64,000 nucleotides of DNA from Gorsachius magnificus (GCA_034008185.1 CM067083.1:120240837-120304836); one strand, 5' to 3'; positions 35,216-48,996 are shown, counted from the stretch's first letter. The notes: a model not told the origin generated them from the letters alone. Program-made: numbers and translations.

Positions 35216-38200
35216 CTGCATTTAACCCAACATGAAACATTATTCAGTGAAAAGGAAAAATACTCTTTTTCCTGAGTGTGCTACCCAAGCAATTAGAATG
35301 AATTGCTACTACTGTAAAGTGGGGAGTTACTGAATGAGATAATCTGTATTTAAGCTTCCCATAATACAAGCCTATGGAATAAAAACATGTTCTCTTATGC
35401 ATCAACTTAAAATATTTTTACAGTTGTAGCTACCAAGTTTATAAAGAGGTTTCTCCTATTTTCACAAAACCGGGATGTTTTCATGGAAATAAAGCTCAAT
35501 TTAACTGCTGAAAGGACTGCGATGCTGACAGCATTTTCAAAGCAGTTACTAGCTCTGAAGATGCACCCAGTTCCTCACTTCCCAGTTTCAGTCAAAACAA
35601 AGGAATTTTCTTCCCATTGATGCACGTATGTGAATCCTACCAAACTGAAATGATGGCTCCATAGGCATTTTCAGGGAAAAAGATAGAGCTCAGTGAAAAA
35701 TTATCCATTTCTAAAATTTTTAAACTCTTAGTAATTTTTGTAAAATGCAACAACATGAGTAACTTCAAATACAATGCTGTTAGACTACAATCAGAGAGTA
35801 GGATTAAGACAAAAAAATAATGCTATGTATTTAGTGCCTGATTTCCAATTGCTCCTTCTGTAATATATGATGTGACCTTCATGCAGAAATTCATTTGAGT
35901 ACTGTAATTGAGAAACTGGGCAAATGCCATTTTTATTTGGAACTGAGAGAAGGGACTGTCTGCATCTTGTATAGTATGAGTAATATGTATACATAAACTT
36001 TAGATTAGTTTGGTTTTTTTAAAAAATAGATATGAATAAACTAATGATTGAGTTATAACGTTTTTGTAATTCCTGTTTAAAAAAAAAGAAAAATCTGAAT
36101 TTGTCTTCATTCATATGGAACCACTTATGGTAAAGGTGAAATCCAGTTTGTAAATGTCCAGTTTGGGCTGTTAGTTGAAGAGGTTACTGAAAGAAAAGAA
36201 AGTACTCTTTAGCTTCGGATTCTAATTCATGCAGAAATGTTCCTTCTCAGATGTTACTTTGGAATTAAAAAGGCTAAATTGCAGCTTTGACTGCAATTAT
36301 CTGTACATCTTGGCTTCCAGATCAATGAAGTCTGTTGTGTGTGAGAGACCACTATCTAAGAATTGGAAAACCTCTTGTGAATAAATACTACATAAACTCA
36401 TGTAAAAGAAATGCAGAGAGAAAATATTCATGCTAGCTAAGAAATACAATTTTCGAGGTGCTGTTTCCATGTCTCCCAGCGAATTAAAGAGGTCAAACTC
36501 CTGGCAGCTTGTAAAACAGAAACAGTTAGCCCATGGCCTCACATAAAAATGTAGCAAACTATTCCTTATATTCCACCTTCTCATTTAAACCAAGAACTAA
36601 CTGCTATTTGTATTATTAAAAATAGAAGTCCGTTTACTTTGATTAAGCAATCTTGTGAGCTGCAAATATTTTTGACCCTCCCACACCTACCCCGTATTTT
36701 TTCTTTTGTCTTTGGTAAAAGTAATGAATCTCATGGATTGTATTTGGACTGTCAGTGGGATATAATATAATTTACTTTACTGACTGGTTCCCTTCCAGAC
36801 GTCTACATGGGTTGAAAACTGGATTATGGTATTTAAGATACAAACTGTCTGCCCTTACTTGTCACAGAAAAATACTTGTCAGTTAAGCCACAAACTCATA
36901 TAAATAAGACTTTGGTCTTAGAACAACATATTTCTTAACTGATCTTTGAAAAGACGAGTTCAAAAGCTCTGTTCTGCAGAATTTCTGATTTATATATGCC
37001 TTGTAAGCCTAATATGTAAAAGTATTTTATTTATGACATTTTAAAAGACAAATAGGGAAATGGGGGATGTGTTAACGTTCTTCATTACTGAAACAACTGC
37101 AGCATAACTGAGAAGAAATAAGAAATGAGTAAATGTATGAGGGGATTAGTTAAGAGCACAGATTTTAATATAAAGACATCATTCCTAGTATTTAGCCAAA
37201 GTAGATTTTACTTAACATATACTACATAAAAGCTGCCATTTTAAAAACATATAAAATATTATGCATGCCTTATCTAGGCATTTCTCTTTGAGGACTTTTC
37301 TTGAAAATAGTCAGAAATAGAATAGTTAAATTATTACATACCTTTATGACTCTCCTCTCTCTTTTTATTTTGTAAATGCTGACTTCTACTTATTAGAACT
37401 CATCAGACTTTCACATTGTATTAAGCATTTAATATGCTCTGTAATTTCTACCACCCTCAAGGAAGGAAAAAAAAAAAAAAAAGCCAATTTGCTGACCTTA
37501 GCAACATTTTAAGAAGACACTTATTTGACAGCATTTCTGCTATTGCATTTTTTCTATGTCTCTGTGGTCCTCCCTTCAGGAGGCTTCACTGCCTGGTAGA
37601 AAGGTGCATGTGACTGAACAATAAAAAATTAGCCCAACATTAGTTTTGCTTCATCCTGTGAAATATTTCTTGTTGTTCGCATTGGATAGTCCAGCGTGTT
37701 CTTACTGAACTACGAAATATGTGATTCAGCCTTACTTAAGATATTTGTTGTATTTCTTGTTAAATGATCTGAAAGGGAGGTAATTCTCAGAACAGAAAAA
37801 CATAAATGTGTTCATATAAATAACCCAGCCATGGTGTCAGCATGGCTCAGATCAGCACCATTGCCTGTTTTGAGGTTCCTTGACCTGCTGGGCTTCCTCT
37901 GTTTCAGCAGCTTTGCCACACTTTAACCATTTGAAGTGAAATCTCCCATATGGAAAAATGTCCCAAAGAGAGACTGGTTGCACATACTCAATCTAAGGTT
38001 TTTAGCTGGGCAGCAAAATGGTCTCATGGTTGCTCACTTGGGCTCAGGGTGTGGGGGTGTTGCAAATACTTTTTCTGGCAGCTGGGAGAGGCTATAAATG
38101 ACACCTTCTCATGGTGCCCCAGGACCAGGAGGGAGATTAAAATGGTTAGGTTGATGAAAATGGAGAGGATATTAAAAGAAAGCGAGGGCAGGCATCTGCT

Positions 38201-38460
38201 CTATGAGGAATGGGACCACACTTAAGCAGACTGTGTGTTAAGTTGCCAGAGCAAAATAAATTGTTTGCAGCAGAACATACTTCCCTCCATGATGTGGGGG
38301 AAGAACCCATGGTTTTGGCTTAACCCTGGATTCTCATAATTTCTTTGCCATAAGAAATTGTTTGTGAAAGCTGGAGAGCACCTACCTGGAGGGGGTCAGA
38401 CATGGATTGGTGGGGCAAGGAGACCATACTTTGCTGGATGAGGAGAATGAAATGGAGGTG
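35216..38460. other. Unique AT-rich sequence, no gene
   Basis: CpG-poor again. A16 run at 37467-37482. The 91-codon frame at 37950-38225 (+) matches nothing known. No transposon is recognised. Confidence 0.5.
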
Positions 38461-39245
38461 AGAAGCTGGGGACCAGGAAGATAACGGCGTGACACCAGGG
38501 CCCCGTTAGCGGGCTGGGACATGGGGCAGGCATTCTTCCAGTTGAAAGGGGGAAAAAAATATGCGTCTTCTTAAGCAGTCCATCTTAAGACTGGCATTTC
38601 CCAATTTATGAATGCAGGCTTTCGCAACTCCAAATGCCGTTTAATGCAGGTTTTTGTATGTAATTTTATTTGTTTGTGTTGTGGTAGTGCTCAAAGAGCG
38701 CAGTTATGATTATGGCGGCTTTATGCAGATAGGAAGACAGATCCTGTTCCAGAGGGTTTGTACTGTAAGGCTTGGCATGTGCCAAATGTTACGCGCAAGA
38801 GTAGTTTCTTTTTAAGTTGATGGGTGTGCTCACATGGCTCAAATTAAGCAAAGTCGTACACGTTAGCAGGGTTTTATCCTTAAAAGCAAGCTGAACTTCA
38901 ACACTTGGAGCTGTGCCAGTAAATTCTAACGGGCTTCTCGTTATTTGCTGTTACAGACTTATGTATGTCTTTGAAGGAGTGGAGCCCAAATTCTTCCGCA
39001 TTCGAGTTCTCTAGTGAAGACGACCATTTTAGTTTTTAGGATAGGGTCCTGTTAAAATTAGGAAGTATTTGCCTGCTGCCTGTTGTTAGAATGGTGATGC
39101 TATTTCCTTTCATTTCAGAGGTTAAAACATTGCTAATATTGGGTTGCATGTTCAAGTGCATCAAATTAAGGAAATGATTTATTATGTAGAAGTTATGCCG
39201 ACCTTCAGCACCAAAGAGCTCTTCAATGCAACGTATAAATTTCAT
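38461..39245. other. CpG-retaining block
   Basis: About 20 CpG in 780 bases by eye, including acggcg near 38484, ccccgttagcggg at 38501-38513 and acgcgc at 38791-38796. No coding sequence or transposon is recognised. It shares this property with the blocks at 33.3, 48.7 and 55.2 kb. Confidence 0.35.
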
Positions 39246-39493
39246 TTATTCAGCTTTTTCAGATTTAGCTGCAGTAGTGTCCTGCTGCATCTCAAGAATC
39301 TGTTCAGGAAAATTTGAAAAGTATTCAAGGAAAACTGTATAACTTATTTTCTTAAATTGTAAATATTGCTGACAGATACTTACTGTATCCGGGGAAAGGA
39401 CCAACTTCTGTTGCTGCCTGTTTGGTTTAAGCAGGCATATTTCTAAAAGCCAAATGTCTGACTATTCCTACAAGAATGAAGATTTCTCTTGGT

Positions 39494-39545
39494 ATTTATT
39501 TATTTATTTATTTTCTTTTTCTTTTTTTTTTTTTTTTTTTTTTTT
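39494..39545. repeat. (TTTA)n followed by poly(T), 24 nt
   Basis: About five TTTA units at 39494-39512, a T/C stretch, then T24 at 39522-39545. Confidence 0.9.
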
Positions 39546-41368
39546 CCCTAATGTTGTTTAGGATGAGTTGAAGGAAGTAATCAGATTAAATATTTTTCTC
39601 CTTTAAAGAAAAAAGCCTGAGACTTATTATGTTCAAAAAAATCTGTTTTCCGTTGAGGATGCCCCCTGGAAAATGGACTGGAAAAGCCAAAGTTTCCTGT
39701 TTGCTCTGTCTCCCCTCTGCCTGTGCTGTCTTCGATCTCCTTGTACAGGAGTCTATGCTCATTCTCCTACTGTACTGGTTCCATACCGTATCTCCTCCCC
39801 TGCTTCCCAGTAGCAAATAAGGCAGACTTGAAACTTTTTCTTTTTTCTGTGATATTCCCAGTGGCATTTTACTTTTTAACTCTTCTGCTATGTTATTTCT
39901 TCTGAAGAATATTTTTGTAGTTAGATAAAGATTTGATGCTTGCTACGCTTTGCCTCTCTCAGTATTGCTTTGCACCAGGTGTATAAATCTTTGCACCATG
40001 CATATTGAGTTTATAATTTATTTAACTACAGCTTGTAGGATAAAACGTTTTCATATGTAAGAGTGCAGTATGTTATGGTTAGAAGCATCACATTTTTCTT
40101 TCTTTGGGTTTGTTGGGTTTAAGCTGTATCTTTTACTATCTTAATTTTTTTTTTTTCATAACATATTAGATTGTGGTTTACAAATGTAGTTTATCCTTTA
40201 AAGCCATATTAGCTGATGGGCAAACAGCTTTGATTCTATGTTAAATTTGTTTTTTTGTGTGCCTTAGCCCTGAAGACAACCTTCAAGAAAATCTTGTATT
40301 TAAATATTATTCTTAATGTAAGTGCAAAAGTAGGTACTTAAATTCTGAATGTGTAGGTATTAGTAAACTGGATGGAGTATTTTTTTAATAAGAAATTAAA
40401 TGATTCCTTTAAATAAATTTAATCAAACATTTATTAGTACTCTTGCCATTATTTGCGCTCTCAAATAATTTTTCCTTTAAAGTCTATGCATAATATTGCA
40501 AAACCCTTTTGGGTGGCAGGTGCAGTTAACCACATCACAGTATTTCAGTTCTATATTTACAACAGAAATTTTCCTAGTTAAAATTATACTTCGCAAACAG
40601 TTTAAATTTTAAACTAATATTTTTCTTCTAATGAGCAGTTGGGAAAGGTTTTCCATCACAAAGCATAATATCCAGTGAAAAATACATGTGTAACGCAAAG
40701 TTTCTGAAGCAAAGCAATTACCAAATGTCCCTGCTGCTCCCTTCAACCAAAAAAATTCCCAATCCCTACAGGTAATTCTATAGTAATACAGAGTGATGTG
40801 CACATCAGTTTACTCTTAATTAAAACAAGGTTTTGTATTTTCTTTTAATCTTTATTTCTGCATTTAATTCTAAAATATTAATGATAAGTTAAAAAAAATA
40901 AAAGCCAGTCTCTGTGTATCAATATCAAAAAAAAATAAAATAAGAAATGTAAGGCGCTCTCTCTATAAAAGATCTTCAAGTTAGGCTAAATAACACAGAT
41001 AAGTGCCAATTTGTGATTTCATTTTAAATTGAGGGTTTATTTTCTGTCATATATTATAAACTACTCTGAGAGCACAAAATTGCTATGATGCATGCTTAAA
41101 AGAAATCCTAACATGCATATAAAAATACGAAGGAAATTCAGTCATGCTCAACTCAGGCCTCCACCTCTTCAGGCAGTGATTGCCAGCCCAAGGTCGTGGC
41201 CTGTTCCCGTTTCTGCAGCCGGGATCATCTGCAGGCTCATGATACCCAATTTCATTGTTATTTCAAGACTCATGTCTCCTCTTGAGGCTTCAACTCCAAG
41301 CTTGGGAATTTTTATTTGGGTCAAGTACCAGTGGGAAATTCAGTACAAGAGCACTTTATTCATTTCCA
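39546..41368. other. Unique AT-rich sequence, no gene
   Basis: The overlapping frames at 39586-39905 are on both strands and match nothing known. The rest has no recognised signature. Confidence 0.5.
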
Positions 41369-41411
41369 TTTTTTTTTTTTTTGGGGGGTGGGGGTGGGGG
41401 GTGGGTGGTGG
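41369..41411 (+). repeat. Poly(T) followed by a G-quadruplex motif
   Basis: T14 at 41369-41382, then G-runs of 6, 5, 6 and 3 separated by single T (41383-41405), then two GG steps to 41411. Four G-tracts of at least three with one-base loops is the most stable class of intramolecular G-quadruplex motif, on the plus strand. The plus-strand frames crossing it give a spurious glycine/tryptophan string. Confidence 0.95.
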
Positions 41412-42005
41412 AATTATCCTGGGACTGTTTGAATCACAGCATCCTACTGACTGTCAGAAACATGAACTATTTCAGGTTTAGTAAATAGGGAAAAAAACAA
41501 ATTATCAAGTCAACAGCAAAAATGTATCTAACAGAGTATTTAATGTGTGTGGCTTTTATCCAATGTTATAGCCTGTTGAAGAAATTTGTATTTCATAGTC
41601 TGACCGTGATCGTCCTATCTCCAGTTTGCTTTTCTTAATATAACGTACACGGCAAAATCCTGCATATATGTCTGCAATTTGCTCAAGGTTACTAGGAAAT
41701 TGGTTTCTGCGAATACACAAAATGTCTACTCAGGCAAAAATTCAGAAGTGTATGGAATTGTTTTAAAGAACTTAAATATATGCCCATGCCGCCTCCAAAC
41801 TGCGTGGTTAGTAAAGCTTGTAGTAAGTAAAGTAACCTCTGTACCGAAAGAGCTTCTTCTGAGATTACAACAGGTTGTATTTATTTTTAGCTTATCTTTT
41901 AGGCTGCAAGTGATCAAAACAAATAATTTTTCTCTCCATCCTTTATACAATGTATACACTTTGAAAGATTTTTTTTTTTTCTGTAACCTTGTGGATTACT
42001 GTATC

Positions 42006-42025
42006 TTTTTTTTTTTTTTTTTTTT
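42006..42025. repeat. Poly(T) run, 20 nt
   Basis: Uninterrupted T20; a T12 run lies 25 bases earlier (41970-41980). Confidence 0.95.
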
Positions 42026-42235
42026 AAGGACATTACATCTCGAAGGTTAGGGTTTCTAGTGGTATGCCATTGATAGAAACAGTCTATTGCTATAGAAACC
42101 ACCCAAATGGTGCTTTTGATCAAAAGGAATATTACCTGTTTCTACTTTTAGTTGCATTTATGTCAGGATAAAACAGTTCACAAACAGCACTCTAAATAGG
42201 TATTTTTTTTAGTGAGCTCACTTGAATTCGCACAT

Positions 42236-42310
42236 GCCAGGGCTGAAATCTCAGCCCCATTGACTTTAAAGTCCCATCAACTTCCTTGGGATCCGGACTT
42301 CTTTCAAGAA
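42236..42310. repeat. Possible old amniote interspersed repeat
   Basis: 'ctgaaatctcagccccattg' followed by actttaaagtcccatcaac recalls a degenerate repeat seen widely in reptile and bird DNA with a ccattgacttcaatgg-type core. It is short and diverged, and I cannot name the family. Confidence 0.3.
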
Positions 42311-45300
42311 GTATACTTCAGACGAAAAAATATTGACATTTCCTTCAGGTTTTCAGACTTTTGATGTTCATCAGAAGAATGTAGTCACATTTGTTAACAT
42401 GTCTGCTGTTCCCTTTACCTAAAGGATACTCTGCCATTATGTGCTGTGTTTCTTGAAATAAATCCATGTAAAAATATGATATTATTGGACTACTTTAGCT
42501 TTTAATAGAAATATGTCCATAAAGCTCCAAATATACGAAAATATAATTGTGAAGGGTTGGATTATTTTTAAATGACCTGTGAAATTGGGGGAGGGAAAGA
42601 ATAATTTGTACATCTCATTTGTTGATTGCCATTAAAATAATTTTGTCAAAAAGTAATGTGCCTTAGAGTATTTGAAATTAAACATACTAATGCAAGAGGA
42701 TATCTAAGGTGAAAGATGTTTGTGTAATGCTAAACATAACCAAAGAAACTGTGGTTTTAGCAAAGGTACCATGCTCTATTTTATCAAGTGCCAGAAGTTG
42801 CATAATGAAAGTCTTTCAGTTAAAAAAAATATAAGTAAAGAAAACACAAAAATGCCACCCAGCTGGTAGAGATCTTCCTAATTTTTACCTGATTGTATTT
42901 CTGAAGAAATATGGCAGGGCCCTCGTAAATTTTCAACATGAACTGCATTTTTGTTGCCAATTTCCATATCCTTTTAAAAGTGCTGAAGCGTGCATTTGCT
43001 ATTTATGTTTGCAGTAGACTGAGTACACTTTTACTATTTGTGGTTTCAGAAATTGGAAACAACCAAACAGTGGTGCTATGGTCTAAAAAAATAAATTTTA
43101 AACAGCTGTGGGACAGTATTTTTAGAATCGTAGGAGTCCTTCTGAAGACAGACTCGTAACTGTGTCTCTGCACAGGAATGCTGCAGAGGGGGTTTTGAAA
43201 TCAGAATTGTGTTGTCTTCACACCTTCATCCGTATTGTCTGGGGTCATCAAACTCCAGGTCAAATAGAGCTGCTTGGAGGAATACCTTCGCCCCTGTATT
43301 TTCATGCTACCCGTATGGATATTTGAATTACTTTAAACAGTTCTTCTATTGGATGCTGTATATCCCAGTTCTCTCTAGCTGAACTACTCCTTATGAATGT
43401 CATACAGGGTAGATAATTAACTGTAATCTTACTTATAGAGATAATAAAGGGTTGTAGAAAGCCAGAAATCCAGTATTATAATTCTGGCTTATTTTTGGCA
43501 TGCCAGTTTTATTTGTTCCCTAAAAGTTGTTCCATATAATAAATTATTTCTGGAGATAGAGCAGCATTAAATACTTCAAATAATTTGATTAAAATAGAAA
43601 TTTTTTTTGGCCATTTAAATGGCGAATGTAGTCCTGCCACAGATAATGCCATGCCATGGTTTGGATATATTGCTCTGAAAACAACCAAGGATTCCAATTT
43701 TCCTTCATTTACCAAAAAGAAAAAAAAAACTCTTTTAATAATTTTTGTGTCATAACATTTCAGAAATAGCCGGAATAAGTTTTTCTTTTACTCAACCCAA
43801 GTAATTTATAATCTAAACTAATTATGTCATTTAATTAGCCTAGAAAGAGTCCACAGTGATAGCATGGTTTAACCTCTGTATAAGCTTGTCATTGTAACGT
43901 GGCAGCTCCTTGGTGGAGGCTGGTGAATTTGCTGATGGAATCACAATGTGTACTGTGGTTCAATAATTGAATTGATTGCCACATTGGATTTTAGTTGTAG
44001 CCAGTTTTTGATCTAGGGCTTTTGATCTAGGCTTTCTTGGATGTGAACTGTAATTACTTAATAGAAATTGAAAATCAAGTGAATTCTGATTTATAGCACA
44101 TTTTAAAATTTCAGCTCCTTCTAGAACTCGTTATAACTATATAGCCATAACAAATTTTGCAAAATCTTTTTCCACGGTGCAGAAGAAATACAGTTGTGCT
44201 TCTGATCTCAGCGATGCCGTTGGGTTCTGTTCTTGCAGTGGTACTATGCTGGCTACATGGAGCTCTTACTGCCCTGATCCTGAAACCTAGTGGGTTATTT
44301 ACTTTTTTCTTACAGTTCTGAGTTGCGCTGGAGTTGTTGGCTTTTGGATCCAGCCTTCCAGCTTTGATTTCAGGTCAACATCCTTGCATTTGGATGCAAG
44401 TTTAACTTAAATAATTGATTGGAACACATGATCTATTTGTTGTAATTTGCAATCCACCAGTAAACGTTCTCTGTAGCAGTTTTTACAGCATATTCAAATG
44501 TAATTATACAAATAGAGAGTAGCAATGGTGTTGATATGGTCATGTGTACGATTGCACTCAGCAAAGGGTAAAAATAAAGCATACCACTGACAGTTACTTT
44601 CTGAGGTTGTGAATTACCTTACTGTAACAAAATACTGTAATTAAAAAAAATTAAAAAATTATATGCCCTTGTAGTTTTTAAATGTTGAGGTCAATTTGAT
44701 ATTAATTTTAAATTCTGACAATGAATGGCACTTTATCTCAGTTCCAAGAAATACACTGTGTGTTCAATATATTTTCTGTCAGTACAAGATGAAAGGTTCT
44801 GCTGCAATTTTTTATTTTTTTAAGAAGTAGAGGAAGATACAGCTCGTTCTCGTGTGAGTTAGACCACTTTGATAAAGTTACTTCTTTTTAAAAGTTTCAC
44901 TGAGTACTTCTTTGGAAAAAAACAATCTTAAGTGTCTGTTCAAATGTGGTTTAACTCCAAAGAGATTGTTGTGTTAAGCTGTGGGTAGGGTTAGGGAGTC
45001 TCACCACACTACTATCAGGGTCTCTGTATAACCCACGTCATTACTAAGCCCTGATTATTTTTAATGAATAAATTAATAAAATATTAATATTTCTTTCTAC
45101 ATGACCTTCTTCAGGCAGTGCTTGTAATTCTTTGCCTCAAAGAACTCTGCAGCCAAAAATCTTATTGTAGACATAAACTTGAGAGTTTTGTGTTGGATTT
45201 GCTTTGTCCGTGAGCTTCTAACTCCAGTTCATTAAGTCGTTACCATTGTCCCCAAAATATTTTAAAAGGCCTCAGTATTTAAAGAATGTGTTGTCTGTCA

Positions 45301-47140
45301 CAAAGTTTAAAAACTACTGGATGATAAGTGTATATATGTGTGTGTATGTATACAAATACATATGTGTATGTTATTAGGATGTTAATAACTTTAGGGAAAA
45401 GGTGGTGTAACAATACATTAGAAATACAACATAAGGAATGTTTCTTATTAGAAGATAATATAAATTATTCGCAGATGGAAATGAAATAATAAAAAGACTC
45501 CAGAAAACTCTCTCAACAGTAATTAACGTAAATGATGGAAAGGTTTTCCATAAAAATGGAAACCATATTTAGTATCAAGTAGATATTTGGTGTTCCAGCT
45601 TTAGAGCTGTTTTTGACAAAACATTGTTGCTACATTTTCAGGAAGTTTTGTTAATACAATTTTTACGACCTTTCAGATGGTCCAATATAAAAATACAAAA
45701 AACAAATTTGGGGGAGATTCATTTCAGAACAGCTGTGTGTTTTGGCTACTGTTTGAATTATGTTAATTTGTACTCAGACTTGAATGCCACAATCCAGACA
45801 TTCTTGAATTCTGTAGACCGACAACTCAAGTTGGGTCTTGAGTTAAAAGCCTGTCACTTAAAAATGGCAGTGCTCCTCCACTGTGAAAAGAATAGGTGTT
45901 AGTTGATAGCTAAAAAAAATCATTCTAACTGGATTTTTCAGTAAATTGGTGTATGCCCCAGGTTATAAATTTTGAAAAAATTGAATATACTTAAAAGATA
46001 AATATAATCAAAATACCTTCTCTGTTGGTATGATATTCCTGTTATTTATGCTCTATTTGACAAGGTTTAGATGATCTTACACACTATGAAAATCTGCTTG
46101 TTTAATCATGTCATTGCTTCGAAAGAAAGTCTAACTCAGTAGAAACTCAAGAACTGTTTACATAATATCTTCTCTACTCCTAATTATAACTGCCAATTAG
46201 TTACATAGCTGGTATTTAGATTTCTGGTACTAAGAATTGGTATCTTAGTAAGCTGTGTGTATTTTAGATTAATGTGTGAATATCAGTTGTCGTTCAAGGT
46301 AATGCTTAGGATAAATGGATTGTATCCCACTGTTACAGGTAAGGCAGAAATTTAGCAGTTTGCAAGATGCGTGATCCTGACAGTGACCCTCTACGAGGAC
46401 TCAGTGTTAAAATTTTTAACGACCTGTGATTGCCACTGAGATATTCTGATCCTACAGTTCAGTTAATCTGCTTTGGTCTGGGCCTGCTTTGAATTTAAGC
46501 ACCAGGTGGATGGCTACTTCTCCCTTTGTAAAGATAAGTATTGGTGCTGCGATTGAAAATTGATTATCCCAGTGCTGTTCAAAGGGTTTTAAACACCGAA
46601 ACAGACCTTAGCCCAAATGCTGCTCTCTGTGCTAAGACGTCTAGTAGATTGCTGCTTAAGCAGGGAATCTTAAATCTGGATCTAGCAAGTCTTGGTGATC
46701 TCAGATCACGGTGATGTCAAAGCGGACCTTTTTTGCGCGCTTGTTCTGTGATTTATGGTATGATTTTTGTCACATTCAAACAGGTAGGGTTCAAAAATGT
46801 GTTTATCCTTGGGAAAATCTCATGAATGCTAATCTGTAGGTCAGTTAATCACAATTTTTAGGAATGTTAAGGCTGTTGTGTTGGTCCTTACTCACTAAAT
46901 ACAAAGCATTCTGTAAAAATCAATAAACTTCTTATCTCTAAATTCAAAAAGGTATTTAAGAATCAGCTCAGTCTTACATCTTAGAAAGGGTCTCAGCTTT
47001 AAGGACCTCAGACCCACCATAGTTTCTTCTGGAAAGAGTGCTGTTTTCTTTGGTCCAGAGGATTTCCTCTTTAAATTTCTGAGCTTTGACCAGTTAAAAT
47101 GTCTTTGTGTGGTCTGATGCCTGAGGGTTTGGAGAAAAGG
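42311..47140. other. Unique AT-rich sequence, no gene
   Basis: It contains a small direct duplication (ttttgatctagg twice at 44005-44033) and a TG/TA-rich microsatellite-like stretch at 45330-45370. The 92-codon frame at 45624-45902 is unrecognised. Confidence 0.55.
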
Positions 47141-47164
47141 AAAAAAAAAAAAAAAAAAAAAAAA
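47141..47164. repeat. Poly(A) run, 24 nt
   Basis: Uninterrupted A24, continued by gaaaaaag. It yields the phenylalanine string in minus-strand frames. Confidence 0.95.
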
Positions 47165-48669
47165 GAAAAAAGACCTCGCCCTTACTTTTTTCGTAGAAAT
47201 AGCAACTACAGACATCCCTTTTCCATTCCCATCTTTTTAGTTGCTTGCATGTTTTAGCCAGATACTTGGACATAGATTGGAGTTTCGGGATCATTTTTAC
47301 TAGCGAGCAATTCTTCTTTGCTTAAATTAGTACCTGGTTTGATAACAGCAAAAATGAGAGATGACTTAAAATACAGCCGTGTTTGTATCAGAGCCTTGCT
47401 TTAACGCTTGAAACCAAGTTGTAATTTGATTTGTGATTAGATTAGGTGAGTTATGATCATATCTTCCTCAGTTCTAAAAAACAAGTGAACCAACCTCCCC
47501 ACCCAGCTCTTCCCCCACTCAAACTTCTCACTGGTGAAAACCCCCGAGGACGACACGTGGTTTGGTCGTGGACTACGGGAGCAGAAACCGTGTGCTTGTG
47601 CAGGGTCCTGATCCTGCACCCACCTTCCCCTGCTGATGAGGCTTTGGGATTAAAATAACAGATAATTCATGCACTGAGATAATTCGGTAGTGATGAAGGG
47701 CAAGACTGTACACAAGGAGCAAACAGAAGCTTTTGGGTCCAGCCCAACTTCATATAACAAAGCCTCCTTGAGGCCCAGCAATGGAAACTGTTATGTAGGA
47801 GACAAGGTGCCATGGTCGGAGCGGTGGCTTGGGTGTCAAGAGAATGGACACACAGTCTTTTCAGTGTTGCTGTTGGTCTTGTTTGTAATCTTGAGCACAT
47901 CTTTCAGCTGTGCTCATCACAGTTTGCCTGTATCTCTGAAGTAACTTTATATGTACGTGAAAAACACTTCATACAAATTAGAAGGCGTGTAACACTGGTG
48001 GTAGTTATTACTTATAGATAACATCAAAGTGTGGTTAAAGGACAACATTATTTACTTTTATTACTGAGTGTTGAAATTCTCTTCCTTCTATGATGGTTGT
48101 AACTAAGGATTTCCGTTCCAGCGTGGTGTGCGAAGATGAGTTTACGCAGTTACAGTCTTGCTAATGCCAACTAAAATCATTGGCATATTTTAACCACATT
48201 TAGCTGAGTGATGAAGGTATCAGAGATACTAAATTCCCCCCTCTTGGGTACAGCGTAGGGGCAGGGAGCAGTCTGTTTGGCCCAGCAGAAGCTGAGAGGT
48301 TGGGGTGCGCCCAACAGCTTGCCGGTGGATGAGATGTGGCACACGCCATTTCTTGCCTAGCAGGCACAAGGTAAGGGGGCATGTGAGAGGGGTGGATAGA
48401 TTATGCATCAGCTTATGCAGCTGATGGGTCCTGGAGTCCACTGTTCAAAATATCGGAGGAATGGAAACACGAGGAAAAGCCCAGGCATTATTTAAAAATT
48501 GGGATTCATCACTTTCTCACTTTGCCTCTGCGATGGTCTCTGCAGTGTAAATAAACTTCATGCTCATCTTTTTTCTGTCTTTAGGATGTTTTGTTATATT
48601 TTCACTAATATATTTATTGGAGACAATGAGTTAATCCTTCTGTAATCTAAAATATTGTCCCAGAAGACT
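47165..48669. other. Unique sequence of higher GC content, no gene recognised
   Basis: 47.44-47.95 and 48.20-48.45 kb have open frames on both strands of 60-84 codons, none recognised. GC is higher than in the neighbouring 40-46 kb. Confidence 0.5.
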
Positions 48670-48996
48670 GGTTTCGCAAAGGTATCGACCGTAGAGTAGA
48701 AAGTTACAACGTGTGTCCGTGAGAACTGTGGTACGCTGGGGATTGCTCACGCCTGTTGTTTTGCTTATAAGGGCTCATGGGATCGTGCTAAGGAGATAAG
48801 GTTGCACTTGGCAAGATGCAAATATTGCACGTCGTTCAACAAGCGCGTCGTGCTCAGGATCTCCCTTTGAGATGCTGCCTCCGCAAGAGCCGGGCACCAG
48901 AGCTGATGAGCTGGGAATCCCTTTCCTCTGCTTTGTTGCGGTGATGGTTTTAACCAGAACATTATCAGGAGGGGAAAAAAAAAAAAAAAAAAAAAA
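48670..48996. other. CpG-dense segment ending in poly(A)
   Basis: About 16 CpG in 270 bases (48675-48945), the densest in the window, including a cgcgtcg core at 48845-48851. It is followed 30 bases later by A22 (48975-48996). This arrangement could be a retroposed transcript with its tail, but no AATAAA or target-site duplication is visible and no family is recognised. A regulatory element beside an unrelated A-run is equally possible. Confidence 0.35.

Noticed and set aside
45330..45370. TG/TA microsatellite as a regulatory Z-DNA site
   Set aside because: The alternation is short and broken; too weak to claim.
47141..47164. A24 as the tail of a processed pseudogene
   Set aside because: The upstream 500 bases give no recognisable transcript or target-site duplication. 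The same holds for A24 at 51998 and A18 at 28529.
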